Positions 50,003 through 60,300 of a stretch of DNA of 64,000 nucleotides are shown here, piece after piece. The stretch lies in contig CM041102.1 in NCBI GenBank assembly GCA_023079485.1, forward strand, positions 1,497,269 to 1,561,268. The letters run 5' to 3'. The stretch's first letter is position 1. Each line of letters opens with the position of its first letter. Both the position numbers and the translations under genes were made by a program. Source of the stretch: Archilochus colubris (lineage: Eukaryota > Chordata > Aves > Apodiformes > Trochilidae). The notes below the pieces were generated by a model. The model was not told the origin of the DNA. It worked only from the letters and a program-made list of their open reading frames with translations, and searched no databases.

Positions 50003-50283
50003 GATGGATGGATGGATGGATGGAAGGAAGGAAGGAAAGAATAGAAGGAAGAGAAGGAAGGAAGGAAAGAATAGAAGGAATAGAAGGAAGGAATAGAAGG
50101 AATAGAAGGAAGGAATGGAAGGAATGGAAGGAAGGAATAGAAGGAAAGAAGGAAGGAAGGAAGGAATGGAAGGAAGGAAGGAAGGAATGGAAGGAAGGAA
50201 GGAATGGAAGGAAGGAAGGAAGGAAGGAATAGAAGGAAGGAAGGAAGGAAGGAAGGAAGGAAGGAAGGAAGGAAGGAAGAATA
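50003..50283. repeat. (GGAA)n/(GGAT)n purine microsatellite, about 280 bp
   Basis: Begins with five GGAT units and continues as GGAA with interspersed AATAGAAGG variants. Almost pure purine on the plus strand. The KEGRKEGMEG open frames are repeat-derived. Confidence 0.97.
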
Positions 50284-53200
50284 GGAATAAAAGGAATCTA
50301 TTTACAAGAAGTCACTAGGGCTGGTCACCAAATGGTTATGACACTGGTGTGAGTAGGGGACAGCCCAGCCCATGGAGATGAACACTGAAACTCCAGAGTC
50401 TTGTCCTGGCCTCTGGTGCTCTTGTTCTCTCCAGGCTTTGAGGAGATCTCTGTAATGCAATGGCTCTTTGACTCTTTAAAGTGGTGGCTGTCTGCCAGGC
50501 TGGTTTGTTTGGAACATGTGTTTCTGATTTGAAAATGTCCAGATCTCAGAATCTTTAATCTTCTCACACCTAGGGACTTTTTTTTTTGTTTTATTTTTTG
50601 TTTTTGTGGAAGGCTGAACCACGTGCAGAGGATAATGGGTAAAAAGCAATGCAGGCTGTTTAAAAAAAAAATGAAACAGTGAAAAAAATAAGAAAAGGAA
50701 AGGAAAAAACTAAATGCAGCTGGCACTCTTCTGTTATCAAAGCAAGATGCAGCGTGGGGCTTTGTGGATGCCAACAAATAAGGCTTTTGTTTGTCTCACC
50801 ACTAAGCACTGATGAAAGTCCCTGAACTGAGTGCTGAAAAAGATCCTGAGAGAGCCCTCCTGGTTAAAATAATAATAATAATAATAAAAATAGTATTTGT
50901 AAGGCTGAAGCAGGTTGTTCTCCTCTGTGTTTAAAACCAAAGCAGCTCGGGTGTAAAACTGGAAGAATTGGGTCCCCCTTGAAGGCTCCAGGGGGCAGGA
51001 AGGTTTTTTTTTTTTTTTGCTCAGATTTGAGGAGGTGACTTGAGAGGAGGTCGGGTCAGGCCAGGGAAACCTCTACTGGGGAGGGGAGAGGAAGGAGAGG
51101 GACATGGATCAGCGGGAGGACTTCAGGGGAGGTTCCTCCCCTCCCAGCTCAGGAGGAAGAGCTCGGGATGAGCTCCCTGCTCCTGCCGGGAGAATCCCTG
51201 GGATGTTTGGCATTAGTAGCAGGGGATGGAAATCAACTCTGACAGATTTAAAATGTGCAAGGAGAGAAAAAAAACCTTTTATATAGCAAGCTACAATTAA
51301 CGTGCAGCTCCTGGAGGGACAAACATCCAACCAGGGCCACTTGCTGCAGAGCTGGGATCTGCAGGGCTGAGGGCAGAGCTGAACAGGACCCTTAGCTCTG
51401 CAGAGAAGTGCTCCTCACTTCAGGAGGGCTTTGGCTGGACCAGTGATGGCAACTGGGAAGGGAATGGATCCTGTGCCTTTGAAGTCTCCTTCCCCCTGTG
51501 TTTTCTTGCTGCTGGAGCCCCTGGTGCAGAGGGCTGGGTAGAGCACAGAATAATCTGAAGTGTCTGAGGGATGCTGGCAGCAGTTGCCTTGTGCCACCAT
51601 CCAGAAGCATCCCCTGGGGACATCCCCTGTCCTGCTGCTGCACATCCCAAGGGAGGGAGATGCCAGGAGAGGCCAAGCACCTCTGGTGGTACAGCCACCC
51701 ATCATCCTGAGCATCTCCTGGAGGTGGTTGGTGTGCCAGCAGAAATGGGGGGGGGAGGAAAAATCCCTGTCCTTGTTCCCCACCATGATCCTTGTGTGGG
51801 CTGGGGCTGCTGCCTCTGCCTCCCTCCTGTTTCCCTGGGAGAGCAAAGGGCTTTTTTTTTAATTTTATTTATTTTTTAATTAAATGTCTCCCTGTGCATG
51901 AAGAGTTAAGGGGACTGTGGAGCTCTGAAGATAAGAAACAGATGATAAAGGTTAGGGGACGGATGGCCTTTCCATTGCAGCTGGCAAATGCAAACTAATC
52001 AGCATGCAGCCTTCTTTCTGAGAAAACGCAAGGAAAGGGAAAAAAAATTGATAAAAAAAAATAATAATCCCCTTTTCCTTCCCAGGAAAGGAGCAGGGTG
52101 GACACTGAAGGATACAGAATAACTCAGCTTGGCTACTTGGATGTGCTTTGAGCTGGAAAATCCCCATCAGCCAAGGTGTGTGGGGTGACAAGGTGCATGG
52201 CTGCTCCTTAGCACCTGCCTGGGGGTGCTGGGAGGTGCTGGGCTGTCCCGGGGAGGTGCTGGGCTGTCCTGGTCCTTTTCTGGGAAGATCCCTCCAGGAT
52301 TTACCCACAGGAGTGGTGGCATCAGATCCCCACTGAGCTTGGCCTCAGTTCTTTGTTGTGTTGGTCTCAGGCTTGGCTGCAAGAGGAGAGGAGTTAAAGC
52401 AAACCTGTATTAAAGCAAATCCCCTGGGTTTGGGGGTAGGGGGAGATTTTAGAGCCCCAGATGAAGGCGTCCAGCAGGACTTCAAGTTTAAGAAAGTTTA
52501 AGAAGAAAGCACTTCAGTGCAAGCTGAAGTTTGGCAAGTTTCTGGCTCTTTGCAGGGATGTGGTACCTGTAGGAGCTCTGGAAGGCAGACTCTAATTTTA
52601 TTTGCTGACCTGGTGCTTAGGGTTGTCTCTTTCGGTTTTTGGTTTTTTTTTTTTTTTTTGGCAAAAAGGGTCTCAATGCCATTTATTTCTGGGGCTGTAA
52701 CGCCACCTACCCTTAACTATTCCTCAGAAGGGAGGGCAGGGCCCTATCTGGTGCCTGGGGGACCCTCTGAGCATCAGCTGGACGCGGATGTTTGACCAAC
52801 CTTGGGTTTCATTTTTTCCCCCTTTTGTTTTCGTTTTCTCTTAAGCTTTATTTTTCTCTCCTCTGAAGCTCATTAGCATCTTCCCTTTCCTTGCTTGCTT
52901 TTCCCCCCCCCTTAACTTTCTTTCTGGAACCTAGAAGTATTTCACCCTGGCTTGCCAAATGATTTCTATCTCAGTGAAAAAAGAACTTGCTATTTCCTGA
53001 AAACCGACCACTGTTTTCTCTCTCTCTCCCCCCCTCTCCCTAATACATTCTGAGCATTGAAACAAATCCAGGTAACTTGATAAGAAGTTAATGAAAACAA
53101 ATGAATTCTGGTTTGTAAAGGTGTTCTGAGAAGGGCAGCAGTGTCTGGGAGGGAGGGAATTGTCTTTGCTGAAAAGAGATTTCAAGGGACATCTGGCTTC

Positions 53201-53779
53201 AAAACCTCCCCATGCCAAATGTTTCAGGGGAAAAATGGCCAAAGAGGCTCTATCATTTTCCACTTTTGTGGGTATTTGTTTGTTTGTTTGTTTGTTTGTT
53301 ATTTTAGATGTTTGTGAGTGAGTGCTGGGATGACAGAGGTTGGGCAGGACCATTGGATGGGGTTCCAGTGCCAGCTGGAAAGCCCAGGGGGGTGACAGGA
53401 GCCTCACTTTCCCCTCTTGGCACCTTAGGATCAGGCTTGACCCCCATGCCCTGCCCACCCTGAGCTCTTCCATGTTTTCTGCTATTTTCTGAGCTGCACT
53501 GGAGCACAGGGAACCAAACAAAAAAAAAAAAAGAAAAAAAAGGGGAAAAAAATAGAAAAAAAAGGCTTAGTTTCATGAGCTGCTTCTTTTATTAGGCTGA
53601 TTTTCAGCTGCATTTTACCTTTCAGCACAGGGGAAGTTCAGCTTTGAAGAAGTTTATTTCTTTATCAGGCATTCATTTCCGAAGGCTTCGCTGTCTTCAG
53701 GGTTGGTTTCTGTTTGGTTTGGGCCTTGGAGAAATGAGCCTTTGAACCCATCAGCTGGGGGATGAGGAACTGTTTGTTA
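50284..53779. other. Intergenic, upstream desert
   Basis: A 21-bp duplication (GGAGGTGCTGGGCTGTCCCGG type) at about 52,230-52,273, the TTTG repeat at 53,276, and A/T homopolymers at 51,004-51,018, 52,645-52,659 and 53,519-53,565. No gene recognised. Confidence 0.6.
53276..53300. repeat. (TTTG)n microsatellite
   Basis: Six TTTG units in tandem. Confidence 0.9.
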
Positions 53780-54140
53780 GATGGGTGTCTGCCTTGCATA
53801 ACTCCTAAATACCATCCAGCATTTAAGAAAATGGATGAGCTTTATTTTTTTTCTTCACCCCCTTCCCCCTCTTTAGCCCTCCCCATCTTCTCCCTGATTT
53901 TTTATGGTCCATGATTGGAAGCAAAAGGTCTAAAAGAGAGAGGAAATCAAGCCCGTCAATAAATGCTAAAAATATTTAGTGTGGCAGCCTCTGTATTTTC
54001 TTTTTTGTGAAACGCTGATTAATATTCAGTGGTTGAAGGTTAATACCCCATTCATTTTATTCCCTTTACATCCTCTGCACAGCAGTTGCTGCTCCAATTT
54101 CGACTTCTAATTCATGCAAATCTGGTTCCAATCAGGATAT
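53780..54140. promoter_or_regulatory. Candidate noncoding element about 34 kb upstream
   Basis: AT-rich unique sequence with CCATGATTGG, AAAATATTTAG, CTGATTAATATTC, GTTAATACCCC, CTAATTCATGCAAATC (homeodomain next to octamer ATGCAAAT, about 54113-54120) and GATATTAGTAAC. It looks like a vertebrate conserved element by composition and motif packing. Confidence 0.35.
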
Positions 54141-54639
54141 TAGTAACTCACTGCATAAGCAGGAGGGCAAGAAAAAAAAAAGAAAAAAAGAAGAAGAAAT
54201 CACACAATTGTCAAACTTCTCTTTCAGTACAAGTAGACACACACACAGACACCCCAAATTCACCAGGTTGCTGTAAGAAGGGCTTAGTGCTCATTGTGCA
54301 TTTCTCTCCTTCTTTAAAATCCAGCAAGAATGTCCATGGAGAGGGCTGAACCAGGAGTTATTGTGTTGATACAGCAGCAAAAGTCCCTGGCCTGGGTTAC
54401 AAAGGAGAGGGATGATAATCATAGCCCTTGCTGGGCTTAAAATCCAGGATCAGGAGTGGTGTGTGCTCAGGTGAGGTTATCAAGCCCAGCCTGGGGCAGG
54501 AGATGTCTGGGTGCATGAATAATGCAGATGAAAACAATTTTCTTCCTTTTCCCCAGTTTTTGTTTCCCTTTTAGTGTGAGTGCCAAGCAGTTCCCAGCAG
54601 TGAAGTGGCTGTTCCCAGCCCTGGGTGCTGCCTGTGGGT

Positions 54640-54939
54640 GCCTGGTTCCACCTTTCCATCCTCTTTGGAGGGCAATGGCTTCTCCATCCCTGGTCCCACC
54701 TTTCCATCCTCTTTGGATTCTCCATCCCTGGTCCCACCTTTTCCATCCTCTTTGGAGGTTTCTCCATCCCTGGTCCCACCTTTCCCATCCTCTTTGGAGG
54801 TTTCTCCATCCCTGGTCCCACCTTTCCATCCTCTTTGGAGGTTTCTCCATCCCTGGTCCCACCTTTCCCATCCTCTTTGGAGGTTTCTCCATCCCTGGTC
54901 CCACCTTTCCCATCCTCTTTGGAGGCTTCTCCATCCCTG
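54640..54939. repeat. 41/42-bp minisatellite, about 7 copies
   Basis: Units run GGTCCCACCTTTCCCATCCT then CTTTGGAGGTTTCTCCATCCCT. The first copy carries an extra GGCAA-type stretch and the second a deletion (38 bp). Copies alternate between 41 and 42 bp by one C. Internal units are nearly identical, indicating recent expansion or homogenisation. It starts about 100 bp 5' of a CR1 fragment. Confidence 0.96.
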
Positions 54940-55039
54940 TGGCACAGCTCTGCTGGCAGAATGGGCTCCACAGAGGGCTGGGGGTGGGACTGCAGCTCCT
55001 GCAGGGGGAACCCTGCCATCTCCCAATGATTTTTCTTTC

Positions 55040-55195
55040 CCAAGGAGCATGCTGAGACACTGGAGAAGGTTGTCTTGTGGATGCTCCATCCCTGGGACAG
55101 GTTGGACAGGGCTTTGAGCAGCCTGGTCTGGTGGCAGATGGCCCTGGGTGATCTTTGAAGGTCCCTGAAGGTCCCTTCCAGCCCAGCCCTGTGGT
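55040..55195 (+). mobile_element. CR1 LINE 3'-end fragment
   Basis: GTGGATGCTCCATCCCTGGG, then CAGGTTGGACAGGGCTTTGA and GCAGCCTGGTCTGGTGGCAG, then TGATCTTTGAAGGTCCCTGA is the penultimate part of CR1. The terminal octamers are lost or altered, and AAGGTCCCT is duplicated. Confidence 0.8.
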
Positions 55196-55394
55196 CTCTG
55201 GCAGGGCTGGGCCAGTGAGGAGGAGGAGGAGGTGGCCCTCCGAGGGATGGGTTTCACCCATGAATTGTTGGACCAGGAGGCACCCATGGATGTGATGGCC
55301 CCTCCAGACCCCCCAGGGAGCAGCTGCTCTCCTTTCCTCAGGAAGATGCTGCTCCCATGGCATCTTCCTCAAAGGAAAAAGCATTTTTTCTGCC

Positions 55395-55620
55395 TCCATG
55401 GATCACCGGTGACTTCGATGTTTTAAAATAAGCAAAAGCTCCAGCACAGCCCTGCATGCTCTGTCTAGCCAAAATGCAAAACGTTACCACAGTGCACAAG
55501 TGGGCTGTGTTTTTCCGACCAGGGAACAACGTTAGGGCCCTTTCATCACCTTTCTTTTACACTTCTTTGAAAAATGATTTAAATTGGAGGCAATAGTATT
55601 GAACCACTGACACTGGGGCA
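55395..55620. promoter_or_regulatory. Candidate element with SOXE-dimer-like palindrome
   Basis: GCAATAGTATTGA centred near 55596 places CAA and TTG head-to-head with five bases between, the arrangement bound by SOXE dimers. Nearby are CTTTGA (55564-55569), ATCACCGGTGAC and an AACGTTACCACAG stretch. About 35.5 kb upstream of SOX9, so an autoregulatory element is conceivable. Confidence 0.35.
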
Positions 55621-57139
55621 GGACTCAGAATCACACATTTCAGTTCCATCCCTTTGCTGTACCCACTTTGCTCACAGCCCTTGTGGTTACTTTCTTTTTT
55701 TTTTTTTCCCTCTAAGTGTTCTTTCCACTCTGTTTGCTATTTGTGAGATTTCACTTAATTTTTTTGTCTTGCCATAGGAGGACTCCAGGGGTTCCAGGTC
55801 TCAGTCCTGCTGCTGATGCACACCCAACCCCAAGGCTTGCTTCCAACACCAAAAATGTGCTGAGCCCTCAGTCCCCCACGTCTACAGCCGAGCAGAACAC
55901 ACACTGCAGGAAGGTCAGATTCCAGATTGCTCAGCAGAAAGGGAAAACCAGCTTGGAAGCCCCTCTGGAGAGGCTCCAAGAAATAACCTTGGGTGGGTAC
56001 AGCAGCATCTCCCATGGATTTAGGTGGAGCAGGAGCTGCTTGCTCCCACTCAGCCTCCTCCCCGTGACATTTACAGCCCTGATTTTGAACCAGCTGAATG
56101 AAAATAGTTGTGGGCAGTAAAAATAGGCAGTGCTGACAACCTGTGTCTACCCAGGTGTGGGAATTGCTGGGAGTTCCTCAGAGGCTGCAGCATTCTAACC
56201 CCTGGCTGGTGCTGGCCCAGAGCTGGTGCCCCACAGCCCAGCAGCTCCAGGGGAGGCTCCTGAATGGCTCAGAGAGAAACACACTGGGGAATATTTTTAG
56301 TTTTGGGGGAAAAAAAGAAAAAAGCATCTTGCATTTCTCCATCACATCAGCACAGAATGCAGAGCCAAGGAGGAGTCTGTCCCCCTCTGTTCAGGTGATG
56401 TGGAACCTGTGATGCTGAGGTTGGGGCACTGGGGTTGGTGAATCTCTGGTGTGTTCACAGTGCAAAATTCAGTCCCCCAGGGGTGGGAATGTGCCCTGCA
56501 AATGGATGCAGACTCAGATTTTCTATCAGCTGGTGTGATAGGGTTAAACAAGGTCACCTAGAGCCCTGGGGGGACACTGTGCAGACGTCCTGCTCTCACT
56601 GGGGGGAAGGCAGTGCCAGCAGAGTGAGCTCCTGGAGCCTCTTCCCATGGGAAGGACCATTCCCAGGGTTCATTTCCCTGGAGCATGGCTTTGGCAGCTA
56701 TAGGCTGGATTTTTAGCAGCTGTAAGGAAGCTCTTTGCCCTTCCTCAGGAGGCAGATGGTGATGCCAGGGTTTTAGTCAGTAGAGCCCAGTTCCAGTTAA
56801 CTGGGTGATGTGGAACATGTCCCAGTCTCTTTCCACCTCCTGTGCTGGGAATGAGGGAGGAGGGCTGGGGACACATCCTCACAGGCACAGCCAGGGGGAT
56901 GCTGCCAGCACTGCTTTGGTACCAAGGAGCAGGATGAACCCGGCTTTGACCTTAAAGGGCTCTGGGGTCCTTTGGTGGGTGGTGGTGGCAGATGCGAGGT
57001 GGCACAGCCAGACCAGTAGCTGCACTGGTTGCACTGGTGCCTCAGCTCACCCTCCCTGGGCTTTGCCTCTCCCTGGAGCAGTGCCCATCAGCTGTTGGTA
57101 CCTCTGCCCTGACCCACTCAGTTCTTTTTCAGGCTTCCC
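55621..57139. other. Intergenic, upstream desert
   Basis: Unique sequence. ACAAGGTCACC near 56,547-56,557 is a good NR5A/SF1-type site but is isolated. No gene. Confidence 0.55.
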
Positions 57140-57300
57140 AAGGGCCATGTGGAAATGCTTGAGCAGCCCCTCTAACCTTTGGGCTGCAGTAATCAGCCTC
57201 ACATGGCATCTGAGCTGCAACATGTGGCCCAGGCCATTACTCTGCTTTAGCTGCTTGTTAGGCCTTAATCTCTGTTTGATTTCAAGGTGAAACCGATTTG
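57140..57300. promoter_or_regulatory. Candidate noncoding element
   Basis: Unique stretch with CCTTTGGGCTGCAGTAATCAGCC, GCCATTACTC, CTTAATCTC and TTTGATTTCAAGG. It has TCF/SOX- and homeodomain-type cores and no coding or repeat signal. Weak call. Confidence 0.22.
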
Positions 57301-60300
57301 AGTTTCCTGAGGTTTCTTAGAGGAGCTGCAGGGGTGCTGCCCCCCCTTGGATCCTGCTTGGATCCTGCAGCCCAGCCCGGGGATGGAAGGAGAAGGAGCC
57401 CCAGGTCACCTGCTGAACCCAGAGCCAGCCCCATCACCACCACGATGCTGCAGGTAACAGAGGTGACATTTGGTTGTTTCTGGTCCTTAGAGACTCAAAG
57501 TGTCCGTGGGCTCCTGTAGGAGCAGGAGAATCCCTGACCCACCCCAGGGGAAGGTTTGCATCCTGCCTGCCTGCTCCTGGCTTGGAAATTAGCCACTTGT
57601 TGTTACAGATGTCTGAAGCTTTCCATGTCAGCTCTGCAGTTGCTTTCCCTTCTGCCCTAATTGAGACCAGAAATCCAATTAAACCATAATCCTGTCCTGT
57701 TTGAAGTCCCCTGGCTACAGACCCACAGCATCCCAGGCGATGGATGGGACCAAGTGCCCGTGGGGAAATCACTTCCCTGGGACTCAAAGTGAAATGCAGC
57801 TTTCAGCCCCATCCATCTCCATCCCCCTTGGCATCTGGCGTGTGCTGTGCTGCTCCTGGGGGGACAGCAGATGTTTAAGCAGGGGGCAGTGGCTCTGCTC
57901 AGCCCCCTGCCCCACCCCGAGGCTGCTGCTTGGAGCTCTCAGGTTTATTTGCACAGATGCTCTGGGGGGGGGGAGGAAGGGAGCTGGGGCAGATATTTGC
58001 CCTTTAGGCAAAGTCCCCAGAAGCAGCTTGTTTAGAAGGGCATTTCCTTGATGCAGAGGTTTCCTTGGCTCAGCTCTGAGCAACCCTGGCTTCCTACCAG
58101 CTGGATTTATTTCATTATTAACCCCCAGCTTAATGATTGCTGTTGTTGAGCTTGTGGTGCTGGTCTGAGGAGGTCAGTGCCACTGTTCTGCAAGCTTGTT
58201 GGGTCCTTAAAATGCAGTTGTGCCCTGGAAACTGCTGTCCTTACAGTGCTTTCAACATCTGGGCAGGTTCTGGTATTTCTCTTCTCCCTGGGCAGCGTGC
58301 ACACCTATTTGTGTAGAGGTGCTCTGGGGTCTGGGTGTGTTTTGCAGAGACTTGGAGGAGTTTAGATAGGTCTGGTGTGGTTATACCAGGAAAATAATGC
58401 TGAACTTTTGCTGAAATAATGCTCAGGTTTACTCGTGGTAGGCTCAGGGGTTTCTGAGCCTGGGGGAGGTCAGTGATGACCCCTAAGAGGTCCTGCAAGC
58501 TCCCAGCTGCCTGGTCAGCCCCAGTCTTGCTGCAAACCCAAATTGCTGCCAAGCCCATCTCCTGGCTTTCAGTTAGAGCCAGCTGGAAGTTTGTGTGTCT
58601 TCCCAGCAGACAAGTTGGGGAATAACCATGGGCAGGAGCTCCGGGAGCACCACTTTCACCCCAGCAGCATCAGAGCTGCAAGCTCCAGCAGCTCAGCTTA
58701 AGCTGCATCTCTCTTCCCTCCTTCTATCTGCTGGAGAAAAACAGGAAACTGCCCCAAATTAGCTCTGCAGCTGAGTGAGCCTCCTGAAAGCCACAACATG
58801 GCAATTGGAGGCACCACTCAAGTGCTTTTTTTCCTACCCTGCAGCAGCCGTGCCTTGGGCCAGCGATTTGATTTGGTGTCTCAGCCTTCTGTTGTGGAAG
58901 AAAGCAAGAAGGGAAAAAAAAATTAAGGGGAGAGAGTTTTTAAGCCTCCTATTGCATTGTTTTTATGCTTTTCCTGGGTTGGAAAAAAAAAAAATAGCTC
59001 AAACCCCATTTTTTTCTCTATGAAGCAATGACAGAATCAGCACTGTCCAGCTCTTGGTGCTTTTGTGCCTCGTTGGGCAAGACAGAGTTGTGTGGACTTT
59101 GTGAATTTCTGTGTCCTGGTGGGTTTTTAAGTGTCCAGAATGTTCAAAGAGGAGGTTTCTGCCAGCAGGTTTCCCCAGGGAGTGCAGCCATGGCCATGTG
59201 GTACCTCCCCTGGCTTGGCTCATCCCCTGTAGGGATGGGAATTCTTCAGCATCACATTTGGATGTCTGGTGTGTGGTTGTGCTTTTGTCTGATTAAAAAA
59301 ATAACCAAGCCAACCTCAAAGCCTAAGGCAGCATAATGTAATGCTTCTAAAACTAGGAATTTTAATTTTAACAGGACTGTTTCAGCCGTTAATCTCAAGT
59401 TTTCTTGTGGTGGGCATCAACAGCATCAGCAGGAGAGAGGACATCCTTGTACCTGGGATCAGTGTTGGCAGGACTGATTGTGGGGGGGAAGGAGTGAAGT
59501 CCAGGTGGTTGGGAAGGGGGAAAGGCCCAAATTTCTGGGAATCTGGAAACCTGTGCAAAAGGAAAAGAGAAAAAAAGGGGTTACTAATTCTGGGGGGTTT
59601 ATAAAAGGCAGTTAAATACAACATCTAGAAACACAGTCAGCTCTGTGATGGTTTGGAAAGGAACTGTTGGATTTGGAATTGGTGGGATGGATTTGGAAAG
59701 GAACAGCAGGAATTCCCTGCTTTGCTCACACTGCTCTGGCTCGTCCTGTCCTGAGGGTAAAGATGGACCTGGGTGTTTTTGTCCTCAGTTTCCTTTAAAG
59801 TCATTTTGGGGGAGGGCTGTCAGGCTGCACAAGGGTAACAGAGAGGGATTCAACTTCTATTTTACAAAAAAGTTGTGTTTTTTTTTTTTTCCCCTCTCTC
59901 TTCCATTGTTTGCCAGCTTGCCACCAAGTCCTTCAGCCTTGCCTGATTCTCAGCTGCCAAAATTCCCCTTACACCTGTGATTTGACCCATTATTTGACCT
60001 GTTTGCTTTGGGCTGTTCTCCAAACATGCCTCACTCCCAGATGGGGAGGTTTGGGCTTGGAAGCTAACTGTGGGTATTGGGAATCTAAAGAGAATCTCAA
60101 CTTTTTTTTTCCTTTTCTTAAAAAAAAAAATAAAAATATTGCAGCCAGTAAAAGGGCAGGGAAAGTGTTTAGGCAGGAGCTGGGTGTGCAGCTTTACCCT
60201 CAGCTGGGGATGGCTCAGCCCCAGAGGGGAGCAGGAGCTCTGTCACCCAGGGCTGCCACTTCTCCTGCAGCTTTGGGCCAAGTGACTTACAGAGAGCAGA

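Noticed and set aside
54467..55399. 310-codon open frame on the minus strand with a repeated GWRNLQRGW motif
   Set aside because: It spans a 42-bp minisatellite and a CR1 fragment and is matched by open frames on the other strand. It is not a gene.
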